Shown here: positions 1 through 8,544 of the stretch, piece after piece
Position numbering within the stretch: position 1 is the stretch's first letter
How the letters are laid out: every line of letters begins with the position of its first letter
NCBI GenBank assembly: GCA_965119715.1
Contig: OZ221969.1
Span: forward strand, 868,001-932,000
Direction: 5' to 3'
Length of the DNA stretch: 64,000 nucleotides
Source of the DNA: JASBYZ01 sp029983705
GTDB lineage: Bacteria > Actinomycetota > Coriobacteriia > Coriobacteriales > JAEZZM01
Made by a program: the position numbers and the translations under genes
Notes under the pieces: model-generated
The model's database searches: none
What the model was told of the DNA's origin: nothing
The model's input: only the letters and a program-made list of their open reading frames with translations

Positions 1-76
1 AGTGCAGGTATCTCGATTACTTCGCAGAACACTGCAGCGCATGCATGATAAGATAAGACCAAGTGAATCGGAATAA
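1..76 (+). CDS. RNA polymerase sigma factor, SigB/SigF type, C-terminal fragment
   Basis: The frame opening at base 2 reads VQVSRLLRRTLQRMHDKI and ends in TAA at 74-76. This resembles the end of region 4.2 of SigB/SigF-family alternative sigma factors, where an SQ-x-x-VSRLL-type recognition helix is followed by a short basic tail. Only 24 residues are visible; the rest lies upstream of the window. The next gene begins 30 bp later, so the two may be co-transcribed. The family assignment rests on this short motif alone. The other two frames give no recognisable sequence here. Confidence 0.6.
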   Translation, partial: VQVSRLLRRTLQRMHDKIRPSESE

Positions 77-106
77 GTCTTTAGTCGTTTAAAAGGATTT
101 AAAACT

Positions 107-1528
107 TTGGAGAAAAAGAATATACCAGCGGGCGAGAAGCTCTTTGCTCGAGCTGCCCGCCCAGACCAAGTTGAGCTTACTAAACAAGAGCAGTACAACA
201 GAGATAAGCACCTCCTAGTAAAGGTTTGGTGCTTAATTGGTTTAGCCATTATTGGTCTTGGGCTCCTGCGTTTCTTTGGCATTATTTCAACTGCAATCCA
301 AATCATGATTATTGCAATTGTTATTAGCTTTCTTGCCCTTCCAATTGTTAACTTCTTGGATTCAAAAGGTATTCACAGAGGAATTGGTACGCTTGTGGCC
401 TATTTGGTATTTGGCGCGCTTATAGCTATTGTTTTCGCGCTTTTTATACCAGTTTTAGCTGAGCAAGTTATTGGCCTGATTTCATCGATGCCAACCTATG
501 TTAACTACATTCAAGATGCCTACTTCCAGTTTTATAGCCAGTATTCATATCTTTTACAGGACTCCCAAGTTTACGATATGATCAACAAGGCAACCTCCTG
601 GCTTACCTCAAATGTTCCAAAGCTTACTAACACAGCATTAAGCTCAATTATGAGTGCAGGTACCTCTATGGCATCTGTGCTTATGGTTATCTTTATGTCA
701 TTAATCGTGGGATTTTGGCTAACTATGGAGCTTCCAAAGTTTCATAAAGAAGCAATTATTATTGCAGGGCCTAAGCATTCTGAGAATCTAGAAATTATGA
801 CCTCAGTATTTGCTCGATCAATGGGTGGATACATCAAGGGAACCATTATTAACTCAGCATGCACCGGTCTTATGGCGGGTCTAGGCTATTGGTTTTTAGG
901 CGTACCCTATGCGGGCTTGCTTGGTCTTTTAACTGGTATCTTAAACATCATTCCATACGTTGGACCTTGGATGGGTGGTGCGATCGCTGCCTTTGTAGCC
1001 TTGTTAGTGAGCCCACTTACCTCACTCTTTTCAATCATTGTTACGGTTGCTGCCCAGCAGATTACCGATACCTTTATTTCACCAAAGGTTATGCAGTCTG
1101 CCGTTGCAGTGCACCCACTTTTAGTTATTGTTGGTCTGATTGCTGGTTCTGCTATTGCTGGTATTCCGGGAATGATCTTTACCGTTCCACTCTTGGCTGC
1201 AGCTAAGTCTTTATACACGTATTACTTTGAGAAAAAGACTGGTAGACAGCTTATCTCAGAAGATGGTGCTGTCTTTAAGGGCGAGCCTTTTAACGATGAG
1301 GACGGAAACCCTATTCCAGCCTTTGATGCTATGGGCGGATCAAAGTACTACTCAGGCAAGTTTGCCTCAAGAACTGCTAAGCGTTCAATGCACTCCTTTA
1401 GAAGAAAAGAGCGTAAAGAAAAGCGCATCGAGAAAGCTCAAGAAGAGGCTGAAAAAGAAAATAAAAAGCGCGATAAAACAAAGGCTCAACAAAAGCAAGA
1501 AGAAAAGAAAGACAAAAAAGAAGATTAA
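107..1528 (+). CDS. AI-2E family transporter (membrane permease)
   Basis: A 473-residue polytopic membrane protein of the AI-2E/YdiK/PerM family. Paired hydrophobic helices lie at about residues 42-80 and 90-120, then a polar loop to about 185, and a second helix cluster with the glycine/proline-rich segment GLLTGILNIIPYVGPWMGG typical of the family. The C-terminal 80 residues are highly charged, a Lys/Glu-rich cytoplasmic tail. The start is TTG with an AAAAGGA ribosome site about ten bases upstream. The family exports small molecules or ions; the AI-2 name comes from one member, and the substrate here is unknown. It follows a sigma-factor gene and overlaps the convergent lipid-kinase gene by 4 bp at its stop. 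Confidence 0.85.
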   Translation: MEKKNIPAGEKLFARAARPDQVELTKQEQYNRDKHLLVKVWCLIGLAIIGLGLLRFFGIISTAIQIMIIAIVISFLALPIVNFLDSKGIHRGIGTLVAYLVFGALIAIVFALFIPVLAEQVIGLISSMPTYVNYIQDAYFQFYSQYSYLLQDSQVYDMINKATSWLTSNVPKLTNTALSSIMSAGTSMASVLMVIFMSLIVGFWLTMELPKFHKEAIIIAGPKHSENLEIMTSVFARSMGGYIKGTIINSACTGLMAGLGYWFLGVPYAGLLGLLTGILNIIPYVGPWMGGAIAAFVALLVSPLTSLFSIIVTVAAQQITDTFISPKVMQSAVAVHPLLVIVGLIAGSAIAGIPGMIFTVPLLAAAKSLYTYYFEKKTGRQLISEDGAVFKGEPFNDEDGNPIPAFDAMGGSKYYSGKFASRTAKRSMHSFRRKERKEKRIEKAQEEAEKENKKRDKTKAQQKQEEKKDKKED

Positions 1529-2487
1529 GCTAGGGCTGCCCACTTAAGGACGGCCTTTTCTAAGTCAATATAGAGGCTGTTAAAGCTAAAAAGAGTGCCG
1601 TCGTAGTTTGCGAGGGCATTTTCTTTTTCTGGGCATCTTATTCTTGCTGACTCAAGTTGCGTCTCAAAGTAAATTTTATTGTTTTCAAGGTGTGTGCCGC
1701 GCTTATACTTTGGTGCTAAAAGCCCAAAGTCAAGCAGGCTTAGTTTTTGTCCTGCGCAAAACTCAAAGCTTTTATCTGAGGGGTCTGCCATAGGAGAGGG
1801 GTTATAGCCGTTTCCATAAAAGCCACCGTTACAAAAGGCAGCAAGTGAGAGCGTGCCTTCAATTACTTTTGAGCCGTGTGCACCGTAAAGTTCTATACGA
1901 GCCTCAGTTGCACTCTGCTTAAACACGTTGTTAATAACTGAGCGGTTATAGGCCTTTTTTGCCGGAGCACTTGGGTGTGCCTTCATGTAGTCATAACTAT
2001 CTTTAAGCACGTGAGAGTCAAGGCCAAAAGAGATTACATTAAGCGCATATTGTTTGGGCGCATCTTCTCTGTTGATTCTAAAGCTAAAGAGGTCAAGCGT
2101 TTTAAGTTCTGCTTGAGGTGACTTTAAGATTAAGTGCTTAACTAATTGGTGAAGCTTACTTGGATCGTTTTGATAGTCATCATATAAGGTGCGAGCAAAA
2201 TCGTTGCATGAGCCTGCTGGGATAAAACCTAGAGCAGTTTGAGTGTGCGCAAGTGCTGAGGCCGCCTCAGAAAATGAGCCGTCTCCTCCGCAGATATAGA
2301 CAACTCCTTCGTCTTTATAGCGCTTTGAAAAGGCAGTGCAGACCTTATAGATGTCTTGAGCATCTAAGGTCTTATAAATCTCTAGCTCTTTAGGGTCACG
2401 GCTTGACCATGTTTGTTTAATAGCATGCTCATAGCTTGCAAAGTTCCCTCCGCCGGCCATGGTGCTAAAAATAAATAAGTATTTCAT
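1525..2487 (-). CDS. Diacylglycerol/lipid kinase family protein
   Basis: 320 residues with the DAGK catalytic signature: the nucleotide-binding GGDGS at 67-71 followed by FSEAASAL, and GFIPAGSCNDFART at 87-100, matching the GxxPxGTxNDFAR motif of DgkB/YegS-type lipid kinases. These phosphorylate diacylglycerol or related lipids at the membrane and recycle phospholipid head-group by-products. The family usually has GGDGT; Ser replaces Thr here, a conservative change. No Shine-Dalgarno precedes the ATG. Instead a TATAAT box lies exactly 7 bp upstream, so the mRNA is probably leaderless. It is transcribed divergently from alaS and ends convergently against the AI-2E transporter. Confidence 0.85.
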   Translation of the reverse strand: MKYLFIFSTMAGGGNFASYEHAIKQTWSSRDPKELEIYKTLDAQDIYKVCTAFSKRYKDEGVVYICGGDGSFSEAASALAHTQTALGFIPAGSCNDFARTLYDDYQNDPSKLHQLVKHLILKSPQAELKTLDLFSFRINREDAPKQYALNVISFGLDSHVLKDSYDYMKAHPSAPAKKAYNRSVINNVFKQSATEARIELYGAHGSKVIEGTLSLAAFCNGGFYGNGYNPSPMADPSDKSFEFCAGQKLSLLDFGLLAPKYKRGTHLENNKIYFETQLESARIRCPEKENALANYDGTLFSFNSLYIDLEKAVLKWAALA

Positions 2488-2494
2488 GCAATGT

Positions 2495-2500
2495 ATTATA
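2495..2500 (-). promoter_or_regulatory. -10 box of a probable leaderless promoter for the lipid kinase
   Basis: On the minus strand TATAAT is followed by seven bases and then the ATG of the lipid-kinase gene, with no ribosome-binding site between. Transcription starting about seven bases after the -10 box would begin at the start codon. No good -35 hexamer is visible. Confidence 0.5.
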
Positions 2501-2660
2501 CTGAGCTTATGTAAAAAGGACGTGTGAATTATAAGAAAAAACAGTTATCTGTGCACTGGAGCAACACATATATAAAAAATTCTGTGCGCACTCCCTTTCT
2601 TTTCGCTATCCTTGTAAAATGTACAAAAATATGCACTCTAGTGCAAAGGAGTTATGTTAC

Positions 2661-5297
2661 GTGAAGTCGGCTGAAATACGTGAGGATTTTCTTTCCTTTT
2701 TTGAATCAAAGGGCTGTAGACGCATGGATTCATCATCACTTATTCCTGATGATCCTTCACTCTTATTAACCTCAGCAGGTATGGTTCAGTTTAAGCAATA
2801 CTATCTTGGTAAAAGGACCATGGACGCAAAGGGTGCAACTACGTGCCAAAAGTGCGTAAGAACCTCTGACATTGATGAGATTGGTCTTGATGGACGCCAC
2901 CTTTCATTCTTTGAAATGTTAGGTAACTTTAGCTTTGGTGGCTACGGTAAGCGTGAGGCCTGTGAGTATGCCTTTGAGTTTATTACCGAGCACCTTAAGC
3001 TTCCACTTGAAAAGCTTTATTTCTCAATCTATTTAGATGACGATGAGGCTCATGACATTTGGAGAGACCTAGGTGTTGCAGAAGATCGTATTGTGAGACT
3101 GGGAGAAGACGATAACTTCTGGGCAGCAGGCCCAACCGGTCCATGTGGTCCATGTTCAGAGATTTATTATGACCAGGGCCCAGATAAGATTCACTGCGAT
3201 AATCCTGATTGTGCACCAGGTTGTGACTGTGACCGCTTCTTAGAGTTTTGGAACTTGGTGTTTACCCAGTTTGACCGCCAAGAAGATGGAGAATTAAAGC
3301 CACTTGCCCATGTAAACATTGATACTGGCATGGGACTTGAAAGAATTTCAGCCATTATGCAGGGAGTAGTTTCAAACTACGATACTGATATCCTTCGCGA
3401 CCTTGTAGGACTTGCAGAAAAGCTTTCGGCTAAGACCTACGGCGCAGATGATAAAACTGATATCTCACTCAGAATTATTGCTGACCATGCTCGTGCGGTT
3501 ACCTTTATGATTGCTGACGGCATCTTACCTTCAAATGAGGGAAGAGGATACGTACTTCGTCGTCTTTTAAGACGTGCAATTAGACACGGAAGACTTATTG
3601 ATATTGAAGGCAAGTTTATGGACAAATTTGTTGATGAGGTCAACAAAGAAATGGGTCATCAGTATCCAGAAATTGAGTCAAACTTAGCCTTGATTAAAGG
3701 TATTGTAAACGCAGAAGAAGAGCATTTTGGCGCAACGCTTTCAAACGGAGTTAGCTATCTTGAAAAAGAGCTCTCAGAGCTTAAAGATGGCGAGAAGCTC
3801 AGCGGTGAAAAAGCATTTACCTTACACGATACCTATGGTTTTCCAATTGACCTTACTGTTGAGATGGCACATGAAAACGGTGTTGAGGTTGATTTAGCCG
3901 GCTTTGAAAAAGCTATGAATGAGCAAAAAGAGCGTGCAAGAAGCCAAGTTAAAGATGAGGTATGGACAAACTTTAATAATGTTTGGACAGAGCTCTCAGA
4001 AAATCTTGCTCCAAGTGAGTTTGTTGGCTATACAGAAAATGAGGCTGACTCAAAGGTGCTTGCCCTTGTTAAAGATGGCGCTTCAATTGAAGAGGCTCAC
4101 GCAGGCGATGAGCTTGAGATTGTCCTCGATAAAACCCCATTTTATGGTGAGATGGGTGGACAGGTTGGAGACAGCGGTACCATTACGCTTGAGGATGGCT
4201 CAAGCTTTGAGGTTAAAGATACCCAGCATAAAGAGGGCATCTTTATCTCTCATATCGGTACGCTTACTCAGGGCTCAATTAAGCGCGGGGACAGAGTTCA
4301 CGCAGCAATTGATGTGGCTAGAAGAGAGCTTATTAGAAGAAACCACACAGCAACCCACATCCTTCACTGGGCACTCAGAGAGGTCCTTGGTGAGCATGTA
4401 ACCCAAGCGGGTTCAATCGTATATCCAGACAGACTACGCTTTGACTTCACACACTTTGAGGCCTTAAGCCAAGAGCAGATTAAAGAGATTGAAGATCTGT
4501 GCAACATTCAAATTATGAGTGACTGGCCTGTTAAAAACTATGAAACTGGTATTGAGACAGCTAAGAGCAATGGCGTGCTTGCCCTCTTTGGCGAGAAGTA
4601 CGGAGAGCGCGTACGTGTGCTTGAGGTGGGAGATTTCTCAAAAGAGCTTTGTGGTGGTACCCACATTAAGCACAACAGCTCTGAAATTGGGCTTTTAAAG
4701 ATTACCTCAGAAGGCTCTGTTGGCTCCAATGTTAGAAGAGTTGAGGCAGTAACGAGCGTTGCTGCACTTAAGTACTTAAATGAGCAAGATGCAATTGTTA
4801 AGCAGATGGCTGCAAACCTTAAATCTCAACCAAAAGATTTGCTATCACGAGTAGAGCAGCTCTCTACCAAAGTAAAAGAGCTTGAGCATGAACTTAAACA
4901 GGCTAAAAAAGCTGGCAGCAATGCAGGACAAGAAATTTCTGCTCTTGTTGAAAAAGCAGATAAGAGTCTTGAGTATCCGGTAATTGTTGAGGCACTTGAG
5001 GGCTATGATTCTTCAAGCTTACGAGAGCTTTGGGATAGACTTCACCAAGTAATGGGTGAGGGGGCAGTAGTGCTTGCAAGCAAAAATGGCGAAAGTCCAC
5101 TACTGTTAGCAGCAGCAAGTGAGGGTGCTGTGGCAAAGGGCTTTAATGCGGGAGCCATTATTAAACAGATTGCACCACTTATTTCTGGTGGCGGTGGCGG
5201 AAAACCACAAATGGCACAAGCTGGTGGTAAGGATGCTTCTGGTATTGCAGATGCACTTACAAAGGCAAAAGAAATCTTAGGGCTCATAAAAGATTAG
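2661..5297 (+). CDS. alaS: Alanyl-tRNA synthetase
   Basis: An 878-residue class IIc synthetase charging tRNA-Ala. The N-terminal catalytic domain is complete. The editing domain has the zinc-site pair HTATH (in RRNHTATHILHW) and CGGTH (in KELCGGTHIKH). The C-Ala domain ends with the glycine-rich segment GGGGGKPQMAQAGG. An upstream in-frame ATG at 2619 would add 14 residues, but the AAAGGAG ribosome site at 2645-2651 serves the GTG at 2661, which gives the normal family N-terminus (VKSAEIREDFLSFFESKG). A TAAAAT box sits at 2615-2620 inside a small inverted repeat TTGTA-N5-TACAA. The leader is too short for a T-box. ruvX follows 4 bp after the stop. Confidence 0.97.
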   Translation: MKSAEIREDFLSFFESKGCRRMDSSSLIPDDPSLLLTSAGMVQFKQYYLGKRTMDAKGATTCQKCVRTSDIDEIGLDGRHLSFFEMLGNFSFGGYGKREACEYAFEFITEHLKLPLEKLYFSIYLDDDEAHDIWRDLGVAEDRIVRLGEDDNFWAAGPTGPCGPCSEIYYDQGPDKIHCDNPDCAPGCDCDRFLEFWNLVFTQFDRQEDGELKPLAHVNIDTGMGLERISAIMQGVVSNYDTDILRDLVGLAEKLSAKTYGADDKTDISLRIIADHARAVTFMIADGILPSNEGRGYVLRRLLRRAIRHGRLIDIEGKFMDKFVDEVNKEMGHQYPEIESNLALIKGIVNAEEEHFGATLSNGVSYLEKELSELKDGEKLSGEKAFTLHDTYGFPIDLTVEMAHENGVEVDLAGFEKAMNEQKERARSQVKDEVWTNFNNVWTELSENLAPSEFVGYTENEADSKVLALVKDGASIEEAHAGDELEIVLDKTPFYGEMGGQVGDSGTITLEDGSSFEVKDTQHKEGIFISHIGTLTQGSIKRGDRVHAAIDVARRELIRRNHTATHILHWALREVLGEHVTQAGSIVYPDRLRFDFTHFEALSQEQIKEIEDLCNIQIMSDWPVKNYETGIETAKSNGVLALFGEKYGERVRVLEVGDFSKELCGGTHIKHNSSEIGLLKITSEGSVGSNVRRVEAVTSVAALKYLNEQDAIVKQMAANLKSQPKDLLSRVEQLSTKVKELEHELKQAKKAGSNAGQEISALVEKADKSLEYPVIVEALEGYDSSSLRELWDRLHQVMGEGAVVLASKNGESPLLLAAASEGAVAKGFNAGAIIKQIAPLISGGGGGKPQMAQAGGKDASGIADALTKAKEILGLIKD

Positions 5298-5301
5298 CTT
5301 T

Positions 5302-5718
5302 ATGAGAGTACTTGCCTTAGACATAGGAGATAGCCGCGTGGGTATTGCAACCAGTGATGCCCACGCATCTTTGGCTTTACCGCTAAAAGTGCTTCCCCTT
5401 CATGAGGTGCTTGACTGTGCGCCAAGTTTTAGAAGAATTATTGAAGATTATGAGCCGGAACTCTTAATTGTGGGACTGCCTAAAAGCTTAAGTGGGCAAG
5501 AGGGGGCCCAGGCAGAACACATTCGTGAACTCGCATCACAAATTTCCAAAAGAACTCAACTAGATATTAGATATGTGGATGAACGACTGAGCTCTAAAGA
5601 AGCTAAGCGCATCCTGAGAGAGCAGGGCTTGGATGAAAAAGCCATGCGCGGAAAGATAGATATGGTAGCAGCAAGTCTATTTTTACAGGCTTGGCTCGAT
5701 AACGAAGCAGGTAAATAA
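5302..5718 (+). CDS. ruvX: RuvX/YqgF family putative pre-16S rRNA nuclease
   Basis: 138 residues, the usual length for the YqgF RNase-H-like fold. It opens with MRVLALDIGDSRVGIATSD, where the Asp of the first strand is a metal ligand, and has the conserved YVDERLSSKEA motif and a closing IDMVAASLFLQAWLD helix. The family matures the 5' end of 16S rRNA and was once annotated as a Holliday-junction resolvase. It sits between alaS and mltG, the order common in Gram-positive bacteria. It abuts mltG with no gap: the TAA at 5716-5718 is followed directly by ATG. The pair is therefore probably translationally coupled. Confidence 0.93.
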   Translation: MRVLALDIGDSRVGIATSDAHASLALPLKVLPLHEVLDCAPSFRRIIEDYEPELLIVGLPKSLSGQEGAQAEHIRELASQISKRTQLDIRYVDERLSSKEAKRILREQGLDEKAMRGKIDMVAASLFLQAWLDNEAGK

Positions 5719-6933
5719 ATGGCAAACAATACGCCAGGTAAACGATTTAAAACTAATGATTCTTCGGATACCACATCCAGTTTCATGCGACCAAAAAGAA
5801 GTACTACCTTACGCCGTGAAGACGGTGCACAAAAAGCATCTCGTGTCTCATATCCTAAGACGCGAGCAAAAAATAAGGTATCAGTACCGACTCTTATCAT
5901 CTCAATTGTTTTAGTCTTGATTGTGTTTGCAGGTGCTATCTACTTTGCAAGTCAGCAGCTCAACAAGGTAATTGACTCATCAGCAGAACAAAGCCTCGCT
6001 GAAAATCAAAAAGGCGGCTTAAGCGTTGAGATTCCAGACGGAGCAGGATCTGCTCAAATTGCAGATATTTTACAATCGGCAGGGGTTATCTCATCTAAAG
6101 AAGACTTCTTAAAAGCAGTAAGTGCATCAGGTGACGATAAGCTCTTAAAGCCAGGTGCATACAGCTTTATTGCAGGCTCAAGCCTTGAAGATGTTATAGA
6201 AGAACTTAAAAAAGGTGGCGCAGAGCTTGGAAGCAAGCTTACTATTCCTGAAGGCCTTAGAGTAGATCAAACAGCTCAAACTGTTGAAAAAACCCTAGGT
6301 ATTTCAGCTGATGATTTTATCAATCAGGCAAAGGCGAGCAATTATGTGGCTGACTATCCATTTTTAGAAGGCGCATATAATGATTCTTTAGAGGGATTTT
6401 TATTCCCTAAGACCTATACCATAGCGCCAGGTGCTGATGCTGATAGCGTTATTAGGACCTTGCTTGATCAGTTTAAAAAAGAGACTGATGGCATTGATTT
6501 TAAGAGTGGTGCTGCTGCAGAGCACAACTTAAGCCTTCATCAAGTGATCACCCTTGCATCCTTAATTGAAAGAGAAACTAAGGTGGATGCAGAGCGCCCG
6601 CAGGTGTCTCAGGTTATCTATAATCGCTTAAATCAAAAGATGCCCCTGCAAGTTGATGCCGCTATAGTCTATGCCTTAGGAGGCAAAACTGACGCCTTAA
6701 CTAAGAAAGACTTAGAGGTTGACTCTCCTTACAATATTTATAAAAATCAAGGGCTTCCTCCAGGACCAATAGCCTCGCCATCGCTTGCTTCAATTAAGGC
6801 GGCACTCAATCCTGAGGAGTCTAATAACCTGTATTACGTTCTTACCTCTAAAGAGGGCACCCACACTTTCACCGAAAGTTATGAGGACTTTTTACAAGCA
6901 AAACAAGAGTACAAAAAAGTATTTGGACGCTGA
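5719..6933 (+). CDS. mltG: Endolytic murein transglycosylase MltG
   Basis: A 404-residue single-pass membrane protein. It has a basic cytoplasmic N-terminus of about 50 residues, a membrane helix at about 53-76, then the extracellular LysM-like and YceG domains. The catalytic glutamate lies in ASLIERETK, followed by VSQVIYNRLNQKMPLQVDAA and the family ending ASPSLASIKAALNP. MltG cleaves nascent peptidoglycan strands at the membrane and is thought to release or terminate glycan chains. The downstream yqeG gene starts 12 bp after the stop. Confidence 0.95.
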   Translation: MANNTPGKRFKTNDSSDTTSSFMRPKRSTTLRREDGAQKASRVSYPKTRAKNKVSVPTLIISIVLVLIVFAGAIYFASQQLNKVIDSSAEQSLAENQKGGLSVEIPDGAGSAQIADILQSAGVISSKEDFLKAVSASGDDKLLKPGAYSFIAGSSLEDVIEELKKGGAELGSKLTIPEGLRVDQTAQTVEKTLGISADDFINQAKASNYVADYPFLEGAYNDSLEGFLFPKTYTIAPGADADSVIRTLLDQFKKETDGIDFKSGAAAEHNLSLHQVITLASLIERETKVDAERPQVSQVIYNRLNQKMPLQVDAAIVYALGGKTDALTKKDLEVDSPYNIYKNQGLPPGPIASPSLASIKAALNPEESNNLYYVLTSKEGTHTFTESYEDFLQAKQEYKKVFGR

Positions 6934-6945
6934 AGTGAGAACAAG

Positions 6946-7455
6946 ATGAGTCTCTTAAGCCCTGACTACTACCTCAAAGATCTGACCTGTATAGACCCGC
7001 ATGACTTAAAAAAGCGCGGCATCAAAGCAGTCTTGCTTGACCGCGATAACACCTTAGTTTCAAGAGAAAAAACTGAGGCAAGTGATGAGGTAATTGCTTG
7101 GATACACAGCCTTAAAGAGCACGATTTAAAGGTAATGCTGGTTTCAAACTCATTTTCTCCAATGATTGCAAAAGAAGCTGAAGCGCTTGGTATTGACTAT
7201 ATTGATAGGGCGCTTAAGCCGCTTCCCATAGGAGTGAGTGAGGCAATGCGCAGACTTGAAGTTGATAAGCTTGAAACAGCTATGGTGGGCGATCAAATCT
7301 TTACTGATGTAGTTGCTGCTAACCTCTCAGGCGTAGTTTCAATTTTGGTTGAGCCACTTACCAGTGTGGACTTATGGCATACCGTGCAGCTGAGAAAAGT
7401 TGAGGCATTAGTATTAGGTGGGCGAGAAGCTCAAGAAAGCCTTGATGCCTCTTGA
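6946..7455 (+). CDS. YqeG family HAD-type phosphatase
   Basis: 169 residues. HAD motif I is LLDRDNTL with the nucleophile pair D32/D34, motif II is VSNS at 66-69, motif III is Lys91 in ALKPLP, and motif IV is GDQIFTD at 115-121. This is the YqeG (TIGR01668) subfamily, a small HAD phosphatase of unknown physiological substrate found in Gram-positive bacteria. It overlaps the next gene by 4 bp (the TTGA overlap type), suggesting translational coupling. Confidence 0.88.
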   Translation: MSLLSPDYYLKDLTCIDPHDLKKRGIKAVLLDRDNTLVSREKTEASDEVIAWIHSLKEHDLKVMLVSNSFSPMIAKEAEALGIDYIDRALKPLPIGVSEAMRRLEVDKLETAMVGDQIFTDVVAANLSGVVSILVEPLTSVDLWHTVQLRKVEALVLGGREAQESLDAS

Positions 7456-7946
7456 TTGATTCAGCTTACATAATAATTTCTGCACTGCTTATTGCAACTT
7501 TGAGTGCACTGTTAAAGACTCCAGGACTTCCTGGAGTCTTTTTTGTATTGAGCTTTCTTTTAGTTTTGCTTGCGCTTGCCTTATATGATGAGTGCTACTT
7601 GCACCTTCCAAACCATCTTCTGGTCTGTTTACTACTCTTATCCTGCATTATAGTAATGTATGAAGATAAGCCCTTACTCGAAGCGCTGCTGTTTGCCGCC
7701 CTAAGTTTTGTAACACTTTTGTCTGTGAGCTTTATAGCACAGCTTATAAGCCGTGAAGCAAAAATAGGGATGGGAGATATCAAGCTCTTATCGATACTTG
7801 CCATAAGTCTCAAAGAAGACTTGCTTATCCTTTTTATACTTTCCTGCATTCTCTTTGTGTGCGTAAACCTTTTGCTTCATCGCAGCTCATCAGCCTTTGG
7901 CCCATATATTGTCATTTGCTGGTTTATTATCTATTTAGGTATATAG
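7452..7946 (+). CDS. A24-type prepilin peptidase, catalytic domain only
   Basis: A 164-residue hydrophobic protein of about six membrane segments. It carries the two catalytic aspartates of the GxGD type IV prepilin peptidase family: D46 in YDECYLHLPNHLL and D109 in GMGDIKLL. The N-terminal methyltransferase domain with CPxC cysteines found in full PilD proteins is missing, as in small archaeal-type and Tad-type (CpaA-like) peptidases. The start is TTG, overlapping the yqeG stop. No pilin or secretion genes are nearby, so its substrate is not shown by context. Confidence is good on the family, lower on role. Confidence 0.75.
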   Translation: MIDSAYIIISALLIATLSALLKTPGLPGVFFVLSFLLVLLALALYDECYLHLPNHLLVCLLLLSCIIVMYEDKPLLEALLFAALSFVTLLSVSFIAQLISREAKIGMGDIKLLSILAISLKEDLLILFILSCILFVCVNLLLHRSSSAFGPYIVICWFIIYLGI

Positions 7947-8004
7947 ATAGCTATATTTGTTAATATTTAGAGTAATAAAAATTACGTTGTGTAGCGAGGT
8001 ATAT

Positions 8005-8544
8005 GTGAAAGATGATATGCAAAGCCGCACAAGCAATGATCACATTTTGTTTATTGGCTTTATGGGGGCAGGCAAGACAACCCTTGCCCGAAACTTAGGC
8101 AAAATGTTTTCTCGACCTTTTATAGATACAGATAAAATTGTGTGCAGAAACGAGGGACTGAGCGTATCTGAAATTTTTGCACGCTACGGTGAAGAAGGTT
8201 TTAGAGACTTTGAAACTGAAGCTCTCACAAGTTTACGAGACGAAAAATCATTGCTGGTGAGTTGCGGAGATGGAATTGTTGAGCGCCCAGAAAACTTTGA
8301 GCTCTTTAAAGAGCTTGGGCATGTGGTGTATTTAGATATTGATTTTGACGGAGCGCTCTCTCAGATTCGCTCAAGGAAGCATCGTCCGCTTTTGGGCGAA
8401 TATGAGGAGACTCGTGAGCTTTTTGAGCATCGAGTGCCGCTGTATGAGCAGGCTGCAGATTATATAATTGATATTCGTAACATGAGTTTTAAAGATGTTG
8501 CCTATCGCGCGGGTGAGTTTTTATGGAAAGAGGGGCTTTTGTGA
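8005..8544 (+). CDS. aroK: Shikimate kinase
   Basis: A 179-residue P-loop kinase. Walker A is GFMGAGKT at 18-25. Shikimate-binding residues are recognisable: DTD at 41-43, FRDFE around R67, RPLLG, and R-x-PLYEQAAD. The usual GGG substrate loop reads SCGDG at 86-90, with Asp in place of the middle glycine. The GTG start follows the ribosome site GCGAGG; an in-frame TTG at 7957 would add 16 unsupported residues. Shikimate kinase phosphorylates shikimate in chorismate synthesis. The next gene is a degenerate aroB homologue that overlaps by 4 bp (GTGA), so both may serve a modified role or be decaying. Confidence 0.85.
   Translation: MKDDMQSRTSNDHILFIGFMGAGKTTLARNLGKMFSRPFIDTDKIVCRNEGLSVSEIFARYGEEGFRDFETEALTSLRDEKSLLVSCGDGIVERPENFELFKELGHVVYLDIDFDGALSQIRSRKHRPLLGEYEETRELFEHRVPLYEQAADYIIDIRNMSFKDVAYRAGEFLWKEGLL

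Noticed and set aside
859..1547. Out-of-phase reading frames inside the AI-2E transporter gene
   Set aside because: They lie wholly within a well-supported gene, have no ribosome sites and encode no recognisable domain.
2500..2660. T-box or other tRNA-sensing leader for alaS
   Set aside because: Only about 160 bp separates the divergent starts, and no T-box sequence or terminator/antiterminator pair is visible.
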